Source: Feifania hominis (lineage in GTDB: Bacteria; Bacillota; Clostridia; Oscillospirales; Feifaniaceae). Taken from it: DNA of 64,000 bases. Made by a program: the position numbers and the translations under genes. Positions 39,326 to 47,599 of this stretch are shown one piece after another. Under the pieces are notes generated by a model. The model had not been told where the DNA came from, ran no database searches, and saw only the letters and a list, made by a program, of their open reading frames with translations. Location of the stretch: assembly GCF_014384765.1 (NCBI RefSeq), contig NZ_JACRSP010000005.1, forward strand, positions 62,001 through 126,000. Direction: 5' to 3'. How positions within the stretch are numbered: the first letter of the stretch is position 1; each line of letters starts with the position of its first letter.

Positions 39326-41946
39326 TTTGCACCTCCACGTTTTTTAATTGACATTCCGCCCTTATGTGTAAATTGTTCGTGAATTTTTCTCTCTATAAGC
39401 TGAAGAGTATGGCCATCTTCGACGTGATGCAGGCGATACTTAAAAGTATCATAAACGCCCTTTTCTGTGATAAAATTCTTACGATCGGAAGTATAACCTT
39501 TAAACTCTTCTACAGGAAATTCATCAACAACTAATCCAGCACTCTTAAAGTCTGGATACCCATTCACATAGCTCACAGAAATTCCGTCCGTATTCGTATA
39601 AATCCAGGTTTCTCCATCTATATGAATTTTTCCACCGCTGTTAAGCCACTTTTTGGGATTGGGAGAATAGGAGGGCTTAGCAGAAAGTGTGCTTTTGGAC
39701 AGATCAGTCTGCGTAATATTTCTTGCCGTGTCTGGTATAGTAATGTTACCACTACTGCCAGTCGAATTTTGGGGATTTTTGGAATCCGCTTTAGCTCCCG
39801 ACTCGGCTGTCGCCTGACGTGCGGCCTGCCGCTTAAACCATTCTTTTTTCTCTAAATACTCCTTGGTTATAGCATCAAATTCCGGTGAAGATGTTCCGTA
39901 TTCTTTGACAGTGCCTTGATATGAGAGCTCAAGTTGTTCCAAATTATTCACTTTGCCGAAATACTTTCCGTCGGTGTGGTCGTAGTCCGCCGGTAGTTCT
40001 GTTCTAAGCCCAAGGTTATTGAGAACTTCCTCGCCACCCATGGTAGTAAGATTCCAGATCAGTGAGTAAAATGCCTGCTCGCCGACCTCAGCGATAATCT
40101 GCTGCGATGTTTTGCCTTCTGCCATTCCATTGATGATAATGACAGGTGTGTCAATAACCGCGTCGGCCGCCTGCTGTCCTCCGAGGTTGAGGGCGGTTTT
40201 CACAGCGTTTCTCCAATAGGTGTTTTTGATTTTATCGGCGGCTTTCATAGCACCGCTGAGATTGATCAATTTGCCGACGCCGCGGTTGACAAGGATGTTA
40301 TAGACAACATCTCCGGCAAAAGCACCCGTGGAGAATGCCTCTGGGTTTTTCTCGAGCAGTTCATTGAGGCGCTTCTGTATCTCGCCGCGTGGCAGCCAGG
40401 GGAGCATGCTGTCGACGAAAGCCTCGATCGCGGCCACCGCATCATTGGTCGACTCATACTTCTTAAAGAAGAGGTCATAAGCCTTGTCATCAATCAGTCT
40501 GGTATAGTCATCAATGACGTTGGCGTTTTTTGAGACATCGCCGTAGATAAGCCGATAGGCTTCGTCGTACTCCCTCTCAAATGCTGGTTTGTAGCTTTTA
40601 AGTGTATTGTTCCATAAAGAATCGTCGTTCGCGGCTCTTTCCAACTTCTCGTTAAACTCATTATATTCTTGCAACGAAATATGACCGGCCAAATATGCTT
40701 GGTATACAGCATCCTGTTGATGGAGTAGCTCCGCGTAGACTTGCGAGGCACCCCGACTGAGCCCCTCCAGCTGAAGCAGTGTATCGGTGGAGGAGACACC
40801 GTTCTGGTACTCGCTGAGCGGCACGCCGAACGTCTCGGCGTAGTCGGTCGACATGGTGCCATAGGTGCGCTCCGGGGTATAGGTGGCGGGCGAGCTGGTG
40901 CGACCATTTTTGCGATAGCTCTTTAACTCGGAATTCCAGTGTTCGGCGCGCTCAATGGCGCTGTCCGCTTTTTGTCGGTACGCTTCCAACTCCTCGTCGG
41001 ACAGCTGGCCCGAATCCCACAGAGCCTGCGCGGCATCGAGCTGGTGTACGGCCTCTGAGGAGAGGCCGTAATAGTACTGGCTGATCTCCTCAAGAGTTTT
41101 TAACGTTTCGCTGTATGAACTGCTGCCTGTATAGCCCTCTGAGAAGCCTTTGAACGTCTCGGCGTAGTCAGTTGACATGGTGCCGTAGGTATTGGGCGGG
41201 CGGTAGGTCTCGGCGTAGTCGGTTGACATGGTGCCATATGAGACTCCGGGCTTGTAAGTCTCCATATAGTCGGTCGACATATCGCCGTAGTTTGGCCGCC
41301 CCTGGTAGAGCGGCCACTTGGATTGGGAAGTCCCGGCCGTGCTGCTCTGGTTGGCTGTGCCGGCCGTACCGGCCGGGGTGGATGTCTCGGACAACTGGGC
41401 AGTGTCGGGCTTCTGTGCCTGCCCGCTGCCGGCCGCAAGATTGACAGCATTCGTCAGCAGGTTGAGCGGCTGCTGCGTGACTGCCTCGACCGTCCGGCCG
41501 GTAGAGCCGGTGCTGAATTGCGTCTGCGCAGCGCCCGGGTGAGTGAGATTTCCGGAATTCACAGGCAGGCTTGAGAACTGCTTTGCAGCCGTCTTTCCCG
41601 CCCGGCCGGCCGAACCGGGATCAAATTTGATCTGCGCTCTGCCCGAATTCGTGTAGGCATTGGGATTCACGGTTTTGCCGGCGCCGCTCTTTGTGGTTGT
41701 CTTGCCTGTCCCCGAGCTGTTCCGGGTTTGCGTGTTCGTCTCGGCGCCGCTTCGGGCCGACTCATTTCCGGCCTTAAAGTCAGCGGCACGCTTTGTGATT
41801 TCTCCGGCGCTGAAGAAGTGATTCTCCTCCTTTGCGGGCGGTGGGGTCACATAACCCGGAACGTTTGCTTCCCGGCCGGTGCCGAGGAACTCCCAGCGCT
41901 TTCTGTCGTGGTTGTAGACGATGGTCTCGTCTGCGTCATAGGGCAT
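39322..41946 (-). CDS. Polymorphic toxin-like protein with C-terminal LHH (HNH/Endo VII) nuclease domain
   Basis: 874 residues from the ATG at 41946. Order: short charged front (MPYDADETIVYNHDRKRWEFLG); Ser/Thr/Gly/Ala/Gln-rich linker (about 40-215); three tandem YG-MSTDY-ET[YF] repeats (about 220, 237, 254) and a fourth at 362; two homologous helical segments of about 65 residues ending W-x4-LKSY (about 280-345 and 388-455); a region with hydrophobic helices (about 530-640); a Ser/Asn-rich linker; and the C-terminal domain from about 770. The last carries LHH (839-841), then GH, IH and TH-KGG: the spacing of the Tox-LHH nucleases. No signal peptide or LXG/WXG motif was seen, so the export route is open. 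Immunity gene overlaps its end. Confidence 0.82.
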   Translation of the reverse strand: MPYDADETIVYNHDRKRWEFLGTGREANVPGYVTPPPAKEENHFFSAGEITKRAADFKAGNESARSGAETNTQTRNSSGTGKTTTKSGAGKTVNPNAYTNSGRAQIKFDPGSAGRAGKTAAKQFSSLPVNSGNLTHPGAAQTQFSTGSTGRTVEAVTQQPLNLLTNAVNLAAGSGQAQKPDTAQLSETSTPAGTAGTANQSSTAGTSQSKWPLYQGRPNYGDMSTDYMETYKPGVSYGTMSTDYAETYRPPNTYGTMSTDYAETFKGFSEGYTGSSSYSETLKTLEEISQYYYGLSSEAVHQLDAAQALWDSGQLSDEELEAYRQKADSAIERAEHWNSELKSYRKNGRTSSPATYTPERTYGTMSTDYAETFGVPLSEYQNGVSSTDTLLQLEGLSRGASQVYAELLHQQDAVYQAYLAGHISLQEYNEFNEKLERAANDDSLWNNTLKSYKPAFEREYDEAYRLIYGDVSKNANVIDDYTRLIDDKAYDLFFKKYESTNDAVAAIEAFVDSMLPWLPRGEIQKRLNELLEKNPEAFSTGAFAGDVVYNILVNRGVGKLINLSGAMKAADKIKNTYWRNAVKTALNLGGQQAADAVIDTPVIIINGMAEGKTSQQIIAEVGEQAFYSLIWNLTTMGGEEVLNNLGLRTELPADYDHTDGKYFGKVNNLEQLELSYQGTVKEYGTSSPEFDAITKEYLEKKEWFKRQAARQATAESGAKADSKNPQNSTGSSGNITIPDTARNITQTDLSKSTLSAKPSYSPNPKKWLNSGGKIHIDGETWIYTNTDGISVSYVNGYPDFKSAGLVVDEFPVEEFKGYTSDRKNFITEKGVYDTFKYRLHHVEDGHTLQLIERKIHEQFTHKGGMSIKKRGGAK

Positions 41947-42011
41947 TTTTCTTATCAACTCCTAAATAATATTATTAGAATAAAAATAATCATAATTATT
42001 CTAACAACATC

Positions 42012-42040
42012 ATCTTATCGTATTAATTAATACTAATCAA
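42012..42040 (-). promoter_or_regulatory. Toxin promoter with palindromic spacer
   Basis: Minus strand: TTGATT (42035-42040), 17 bp, TAAGAT (42012-42017). The spacer contains the perfect palindrome GTATTAATTAATAC (42020-42033), a candidate operator. The leader is about 65 nt, very AT-rich, and contains a further inverted repeat (TTAGAATAA ... TTATTCTAA). Confidence 0.5.
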
Positions 42041-42074
42041 TAAATTGATAAGAAAAATTATTACATTTAGTTAC

Positions 42075-42102
42075 AAAAAAAGCCCCGCCACTCAGGCGGA
42101 GC
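42075..42102 (-). terminator. Terminator at the end of the glycoside locus
   Basis: Minus strand: GCTCCGCC / GGCGGGGC (one mismatch) followed by TTTTTTT. Separates the glycoside operon from the toxin promoter. Confidence 0.75.
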
Positions 42103-42122
42103 CGGGACCCCCTCTATAAATA

Positions 42123-42155
42123 AGAGAGGCCGGACGCTTAGCGTCCGACCTCTTT
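42123..42155. terminator. Hairpin after the last VOC gene
   Basis: AGAGGCCGGACGC / GCGTCCGACCTCT with loop TTA and one mismatch; short T-rich tails on both sides. It lies 19 nt beyond the stop and forms a pair with the terminator at 42075. Confidence 0.6.
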
Positions 42156-42173
42156 GAAATGACTTTTCCACGT

Positions 42174-42644
42174 TTAACTTCTTTGCTTGTCAGAGACGCC
42201 GCTTTCAAATGTCAGCTGTCTGCTCTGCGGAACAAACTGCATGATTTCAATGGCGTTGCCGTCAGGGTCGGCGATGTAGAACGACGGGCTGTTGCAGCCG
42301 CCGGGGAGGATCTCCCCGGCGGAGTACAGACGATTGCCCAGTTCTGCCGGCCCCCGGTAGATGGGTACGCCCTTTTCGAGCAGCTCCTGCGCCGCGGCGC
42401 CGATATCCTCGACGATGAGAGCCGTGTGGTGCAGGGAGGTCTTCGGAGTTTTTTCCACTTCGGCTGTGGGGATCAGCTCGATGTACTGATAAGGGCACAA
42501 CCGGAGATAGTACATCCACGGGGTGCCGTCGTCCCGGTAAAAATCAAACATGTGTTGACAGCCCAGAATCTCCGTGTAGAATTGCAGGGACTTTTCAATG
42601 TCTGTGACTTTGTACGCCAGCTGAGAGATGGTCTTGATTTCCAT
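42174..42644 (-). CDS. VOC-fold (glyoxalase/dioxygenase superfamily) protein 3
   Basis: 156 residues with two beta-alpha-beta-beta-beta modules: QLAYKVTDIEKSLQFYTEILGC and HHTALIVEDIGAAAQELLEKGV, ending FYIADPDGNAIEIMQFVP. His and Glu positions of the VOC metal site are present. Last gene of the operon, preceded by GH3 and AGGAGG. Closest in layout to the two VOC genes at 46607 and 47110. The substrate is unknown. Confidence 0.85.
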   Translation of the reverse strand: MEIKTISQLAYKVTDIEKSLQFYTEILGCQHMFDFYRDDGTPWMYYLRLCPYQYIELIPTAEVEKTPKTSLHHTALIVEDIGAAAQELLEKGVPIYRGPAELGNRLYSAGEILPGGCNSPSFYIADPDGNAIEIMQFVPQSRQLTFESGVSDKQRS

Positions 42645-42668
42645 GTATGCTCCTCCTGATGCCGCCTG

Positions 42669-44372
42669 TCAGCTCAGCCGGGTGTCCCACTTTCCGCAGA
42701 AAGGGTCCACCGGGCTGATTCCCCGAAACGGCGAGCGCCCGAGAAGCTTTTCCATCAGGGCGTCCACCGCGTACGGATTTGAACTGTAGGTGTTGATAAA
42801 AGTCCTGACGCGAGGCACGTCGATGAGATGATAGGGGTTTTCCAGAGAGATGAAGATGGTGGGAACCGAGCTGATGAAGCGCGGACAATTGGCTCCCCTG
42901 GGCTGTGCCCACTCAATGCGGACCGTGGTCTGGTTGCTCTTGGTGGCAATGTTGGCGCAGTAGATAATCAGATCAAAGTTCTCTGTGATACTGGCGCAGG
43001 TGGGCGCGTGATCGCCCTCGCCGATCTTCTCGGTAAACGGGGTCACCAGAAAGCCCTCGTGTTCAAGTCTGGCTATCACATCGCCACAGACCGACTTGAC
43101 CGTGTACAGGCCGGAGCCGCCGGTCTCCTCCAGGCTGCAAAACAGCACCCGTTTGTATTTTTCAGGGGAGATGGGCAGTACGCCCGGCTCCTCTTTGACC
43201 AGTGTGACGGACCGGTCCGCGCACTCCCTCGCCCAGGAGACAAAGCGCTCGCACCCAACCGTCTTTTCTGCCTCCTCCAGGCTGACACGGTGCTCCGGGG
43301 GGCGCCTGTGAAGCCCCTGGGAGGCTTTCAGAGCGAGGATTCTGGTCACAGCCTCGTCCAGCCGCTCCACGCAGAGAATGCCGTTTTTTACGCCGTCCAG
43401 CATGTACTGGTAGTCCTCTTTCAGGTTTTTGACAAACAGGAACATGTCGACGCCGTTTGCAATGGACAGGGGCACGGCAGTGCTGCGGGGCATGGGCGCC
43501 ATAAAGCCAACCATAACCGAGTCGTCGGTCACAATCAGGCCGTTGAAGCCCAGTTTCTTGCGAAGCAAGTCGTTTAAAAGCTCCTCTGAGAGACTGCCGG
43601 GAAGAATCTCCTCATCGCGAAGCTCGGGGCGCAGCTTCTTTGAGTAGGCCGGCAGCATGATCTGCGCGGCCATGACAGCCTTTGCGCCGGCGTCGATACA
43701 GGCCTGATAGACCGCGCCGTATGTGGCGTCCCACTCTTCGCAGGTGCAGTCGTTGACGCTGGTGAGCAGATGCTGGTCCCGCTCGTCCCGCCCGTCGCCC
43801 GGGAAGTGCTTGATGGTGGCCGCGACGCCGTGCTTTTGAATCTCCTCGACGTATGCCACGCTCATCTTCTTGACTCTCTCAGGGTCGGAGCCGAACGTTC
43901 TGGTATTTGTGATGGGATTGCGGAAGTTGGCGTCGATGTCGATGACCGGGGAGAACGTCCAGTTTGCGCCCACCGCAGCGCCCTCCGCGCCGCACACCTC
44001 TCCCAGCCGCCGGGCAAACTCCACATCGTCGGTGGCGGCGACCTCCATCTCGGAGCCGTAGACCGTCCCCTCGGTGACGATGCCGGCGCCGCCCTTTTCC
44101 AGGTTGGCCGAAATCAGCAGGGGAAGTTTGCTGCGCCGGTTGAGCTCATTGGTCAGATGGACCGCGGCGGCAAGGGGCATCGCTCGGAACATACAGCCGC
44201 CGGGCTGCATGACTTCGTACACCTCATCCAGAAACTCGCTTTTGCCATCTTTGAGATTCAGACAGAAGAGCTGCCCGATCTTTTCGTTCAATGACATCCC
44301 GTCCCGGGTCTTCTCCACCCAGGCGATGTCGTCGTCGCTGAGATAGAAGGGCTTTCCTCTCAGGTCAATCAT
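42669..44372 (-). CDS. Glycoside hydrolase family 3 protein, NagZ-like, intracellular
   Basis: 567 residues. The TIM barrel shows ANLEKGGAGI, the KHFPGDG motif (188-194), an Asp199-Gln-His201 dyad and the nucleophile in VTDDS (about Asp283). The Asp-x-His dyad is typical of the NagZ branch, where His is the acid/base; some such enzymes are known to be phosphorylases. A second alpha/beta domain follows (about 400-567). There is no signal peptide, so the substrate must be imported first, in line with the ABC genes upstream in the operon. Overlaps the preceding oxidoreductase by 4 nt. Confidence 0.87.
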   Translation of the reverse strand: MIDLRGKPFYLSDDDIAWVEKTRDGMSLNEKIGQLFCLNLKDGKSEFLDEVYEVMQPGGCMFRAMPLAAAVHLTNELNRRSKLPLLISANLEKGGAGIVTEGTVYGSEMEVAATDDVEFARRLGEVCGAEGAAVGANWTFSPVIDIDANFRNPITNTRTFGSDPERVKKMSVAYVEEIQKHGVAATIKHFPGDGRDERDQHLLTSVNDCTCEEWDATYGAVYQACIDAGAKAVMAAQIMLPAYSKKLRPELRDEEILPGSLSEELLNDLLRKKLGFNGLIVTDDSVMVGFMAPMPRSTAVPLSIANGVDMFLFVKNLKEDYQYMLDGVKNGILCVERLDEAVTRILALKASQGLHRRPPEHRVSLEEAEKTVGCERFVSWARECADRSVTLVKEEPGVLPISPEKYKRVLFCSLEETGGSGLYTVKSVCGDVIARLEHEGFLVTPFTEKIGEGDHAPTCASITENFDLIIYCANIATKSNQTTVRIEWAQPRGANCPRFISSVPTIFISLENPYHLIDVPRVRTFINTYSSNPYAVDALMEKLLGRSPFRGISPVDPFCGKWDTRLS

Positions 44373-45502
44373 TTCTGTGTCCCCCCATTCTCACACAACT
44401 CCGCGATCAGCTCGGAGTCAAGCGGCTCGGGCCGCCGGCAGGTGCTCCTGAGCTCCACGAAACAGCCCTCCTCGACGGAGCGCTGCATGGCCAGCAGGAT
44501 CTCCGAGACATGCAGTCCAAAGGCGCCGTCGGCCCGATATCCCCGGCCGGTCATTTTGCTGTGCACCATGTCCGACAGAGCGAGCCCCCGGCAGTTTTCC
44601 GTCAGAGCTGACACGAGGGGATACTCCTCAAATTCCGCCTCGCCCTTTCGCAGCAGCACGGGGCCGCTATACTTGTTGAGATCGGGCACGTCGATCGTTG
44701 CGCGCTCGCAGTAGATGCGCATAAAGGGTGTTTTGGATTCCCAGTACCGAAAGCCGGTGTCAAAGGACAGATTCAAATTGCCGATGACGCCCGAGCGGTT
44801 TTCCAGAACCGAGACAATGGAAGTGGGGACATCCACATCGAACTCCCGGCCCGAAAGGGGGCTGGCAGGGGACATGACGGTTTTTCTGGCATACGGCTTT
44901 CTGCCGATGGCCCCCACACGCCTGACCGGCCCCAACAGCGCTATGACGGCAGCGGCATAATAGGGCCCCCAGTCCAGAATGGGGCCGGCGCCCGCCTGAT
45001 AGAAGAAAGCGGGATTGGAGTGAAACCACTCGGGGCCCCGCTGGTACAGATTTGCCTCAAAAAAGAGAACCTGGCCGAGTTCTCCCGAGTCCAGCAGGTG
45101 CCGCACTGTCTGCAGCCCCGCACCGAGAAAACAGTCGGGAGCAGTGCCCAAAAGCAGTCCCTTTTCCTCCGCCAGCTGCAAAAGCTGCTCGCCGGACTCG
45201 TAATCCACACACAGGGGCTTTTCCGTGTAGACATTTTTCCCGGCGAGAAGCGCCTGCCTGCTGACTTCGGCGTGTTGGGCTGGAACGGTCAAATTTACAA
45301 TGGTTCCAATGGTGCTGTCGTGCAGCAGCGTCTCTACGGAGCAGGCCCGGCAGCCGAATTGCGCCGCTCTTTTTTTCGCTGCGGCGGGGACGATATCGGC
45401 GCATGCGGCAAGCTCCATATTGGCAAAGCGCTCGGATATGTTTTTCATGTATATCTCGCTGATCATGCCGCAGCCGATCACGCCGACTTTTTCTTTTGCC
45501 AT
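44369..45502 (-). CDS. Gfo/Idh/MocA family oxidoreductase B
   Basis: 377 residues from the ATG with GAGAGG about 9 nt upstream. N-terminal Rossmann fold KVGVIGCGMISEIYM (GxGxxx), then NVYTEKPLCVDY with the EKP motif of the family, and a C-terminal substrate domain. Such enzymes oxidise or reduce sugars with tightly used NAD(P). Paired with a second, distant homologue directly upstream. Confidence 0.88.
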   Translation of the reverse strand: MAKEKVGVIGCGMISEIYMKNISERFANMELAACADIVPAAAKKRAAQFGCRACSVETLLHDSTIGTIVNLTVPAQHAEVSRQALLAGKNVYTEKPLCVDYESGEQLLQLAEEKGLLLGTAPDCFLGAGLQTVRHLLDSGELGQVLFFEANLYQRGPEWFHSNPAFFYQAGAGPILDWGPYYAAAVIALLGPVRRVGAIGRKPYARKTVMSPASPLSGREFDVDVPTSIVSVLENRSGVIGNLNLSFDTGFRYWESKTPFMRIYCERATIDVPDLNKYSGPVLLRKGEAEFEEYPLVSALTENCRGLALSDMVHSKMTGRGYRADGAFGLHVSEILLAMQRSVEEGCFVELRSTCRRPEPLDSELIAELCENGGTQK

Positions 45503-45546
45503 TTTAAAACCTCTCTTCTCAGTATGGCGCACAGGGCCATAGCTCT

Positions 45547-46536
45547 TCAGTCGATCGCCCTGAGGATGTTTGGCTCCTCCAGGGCGGAAATTGCGCAGAA
45601 CAGATCGTTGTAAGCGTCGCGGAAATTTCCAAGAAACGGTGTGCCGTTTACGATGGCGTCGTAAAAATTCTCCATTTCAGCCAGGTAGCCGCCGTCCTTT
45701 TTTTCGGTGACGATCACGCGGCTGTCTCGGCCGGAGACCGTCACCCTCGACATGAAGTCCGACACGGCAATGGTGCCCTCGGTGCCGACGATGAGATAGG
45801 AGAAAGGCAACTGAATACCGGGTGCGGAGGCGCAGACATTGATGGAGGCCACAACGCCGCTGGCATAGTTTACAAGCGCGAACATGGTGTCCTGACTGCC
45901 CAGCTCAGCCCGGGCGGAGGCGTTTACTCCCATGACAGATGCGGCTCTGCCCAGCACGGCGCGGGAATAGGCGATGCTGTGAATCGAACGGTCGAGCACC
46001 ATACCGCCACGGGCGCTTTTGCGCCAGGCGTCTCCCGCCAGATACTCGCTGTCCGCCGGCATTTCATAGAGACTGTAGATGGCCGCGGCTCTGGGTTCTC
46101 CGATCGCGCCGTCTTCGAGAAGCTGACGGACCACGCCTACGGAATCAAAATAGAGCCAGTTTTCACCGACGCCCATCACGACGCTGCCGTCGTCCAGATC
46201 CCGGAGAGCTCTGGCGGAGCAGATGCTCTGCGCCAGCGGTTTTTCCACCAGAATGTGCTTTCGGTATTCTCTGGCTGTTGCGACGATCTGCTCGTTGAGA
46301 AAATAGGGATAGGACGCGATGACGGCGTCCACGTCCGGCCGGGTGATCACTTCGTGATAGTCCCCGGTGATGAAATCGATTCCTCCATAGAGGGCGGCAT
46401 ACTCCCGGTTTTGCTCCGGGTTTCCTCCCGCCAGAGCCACGGGCTTGAATTTGCCATTCATCTGCAAAAGGGCGGGCGCGTGAAAACGGTGAGCGCATAT
46501 TCCTGCGCCGAGCAGTCCCACTCTCACTGTCTGCAT
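45547..46536 (-). CDS. Gfo/Idh/MocA family oxidoreductase A
   Basis: 329 residues. RVGLLGAGICAHRFHAPALL opens the Rossmann fold and HILVEKPLAQS carries the EKP motif. Only distantly similar to its neighbour at 44369. A pair of such dehydrogenases in one operon could oxidise a sugar ring and later reduce it again. Confidence 0.88.
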   Translation of the reverse strand: MQTVRVGLLGAGICAHRFHAPALLQMNGKFKPVALAGGNPEQNREYAALYGGIDFITGDYHEVITRPDVDAVIASYPYFLNEQIVATAREYRKHILVEKPLAQSICSARALRDLDDGSVVMGVGENWLYFDSVGVVRQLLEDGAIGEPRAAAIYSLYEMPADSEYLAGDAWRKSARGGMVLDRSIHSIAYSRAVLGRAASVMGVNASARAELGSQDTMFALVNYASGVVASINVCASAPGIQLPFSYLIVGTEGTIAVSDFMSRVTVSGRDSRVIVTEKKDGGYLAEMENFYDAIVNGTPFLGNFRDAYNDLFCAISALEEPNILRAID

Positions 46537-46606
46537 GAAAAAGGACTCCTTTCCCGGAAAAATGTCCGCCCGTGTGGGTCGTACCCACGACGCACACGGG
46601 CCGGTG

Positions 46607-47113
46607 TTACGAATTCTTTCGCCAGTTGAGCTGAAGAGAATCTTCCGTGAACTGCATCACTTCGATCTCGTTGCCCTCGGGATCCTGAATGTAAAAGGCA
46701 TAGGAGTTGCACTGGCCCCGTCTGTCGCCGGGGTAGGGGGCGGTATAGGGCTTTTTGACATGTTTGGGACCGGCCCAGAGCTGCACGCCTTTGTTCTCAA
46801 AGTGCCGGGCCGCCGCGATGATATCCTCCACCAGAACGGAAAAGTGCATGAAGCTGTAGGACGGGATCGAGTATTTGGCTTCATAGGGGGTGTTGAAGAG
46901 CTCGACAAACTGGCGGTCGTTGATCTTGAAATAGGCGATCCAGGTGTCGCCCTCACGGAACCCCTCGTGTCTGTGGGCGTCCAGAATGGCCCCTTCGTAG
47001 GGCAGAGTGAAGATCTGCTCAAAGCCCATTGTGTCCCGATAGAAAGAACACATTTTCTCAAAATCATTGCATTTGAAGCTGACGTGCGCGATGCGTTTAA
47101 AATATTTGCTCAT
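46607..47113 (-). CDS. VOC-fold protein 2
   Basis: 168 residues from the ATG behind GGGAGG. RIAHVSFKCNDFEKMCSFYRDTMGFEQIF and SYSFMHFSVLVEDIIAAARHFENKGVQLW are the two modules; AFYIQDPEGNEIEVMQF ends the metal site. It overlaps VOC 1 by ATGA. VOC 1 and VOC 2 are similar and adjacent, so they are either a heteromer or a tandem duplication. Confidence 0.85.
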   Translation of the reverse strand: MSKYFKRIAHVSFKCNDFEKMCSFYRDTMGFEQIFTLPYEGAILDAHRHEGFREGDTWIAYFKINDRQFVELFNTPYEAKYSIPSYSFMHFSVLVEDIIAAARHFENKGVQLWAGPKHVKKPYTAPYPGDRRGQCNSYAFYIQDPEGNEIEVMQFTEDSLQLNWRKNS

Positions 47114-47583
47114 ACCGCTTCCCTCCCGCTCTCTCTGATCTGCATGCTGCACGGGGTATACTGCTGCAGCTCGATGTCATTGCCCTCCGGATCCCGGATA
47201 AAGGCGCAGAGCGTACCACACATGCCGGGCTGATGGTCGTGGTTGGGCACATCCATCACCCTGCCGTTGTCCACCGGGCCTCTGTAGACTGTGACGCCTT
47301 TGCTCTTGAGCATCTCCAGCGTAGCGGCCATGTCGTCCACCTCCAGGCAGAAGTGGTGGAAAGACCGCTCGCTGGTCCTGTTGGGAGAGGGGTATTTGGT
47401 GTGGAAAAGCTCCAGAAACTGGTTGTCCGTAATTTCGATATAGGTCAGCCAGGGGGTTCCGTCGTCGTGGAAGAGGGTAAAGGCCTCCTCAAAGCCCATG
47501 ACGTCGATGTAGAATTTCTTTTCGGCCTCGATGTCGTTGCAGAGCAGCGCAGGGTGGCCTAAAAACGTGTATTTGATATCCAT
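47110..47583 (-). CDS. VOC-fold protein 1
   Basis: 157 residues; FLGHPALLCNDIEAEKKFYIDVMGFEEAF and RSFHHFCLEVDDMAATLEMLKSKGV, ending CAFIRDPEGNDIELQQYTP. Starts 17 nt after the permease. First of three VOC genes in the operon; the set suggests several metal-dependent isomerisation, elimination or ring-opening steps. Confidence 0.85.
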   Translation of the reverse strand: MDIKYTFLGHPALLCNDIEAEKKFYIDVMGFEEAFTLFHDDGTPWLTYIEITDNQFLELFHTKYPSPNRTSERSFHHFCLEVDDMAATLEMLKSKGVTVYRGPVDNGRVMDVPNHDHQPGMCGTLCAFIRDPEGNDIELQQYTPCSMQIRESGREAV

Positions 47584-47599
47584 AGTTGTCCTCCATTTG

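Larger units (their letters stand above)
38801..39336. repeat. Direct repeat copy 2 (SUKH unit)
   Basis: Partner of 37755-38286. Differences are scattered substitutions, a few bases near 38836 (GGCAGG here) and one base near 39038. Confidence 0.85.

Noticed and set aside
34441..42040. Prophage or integrative element
   Set aside because: No integrase, structural, replication or mobilisation gene and no flanking tRNA or att-like repeats; the locus fits a polymorphic toxin island better.
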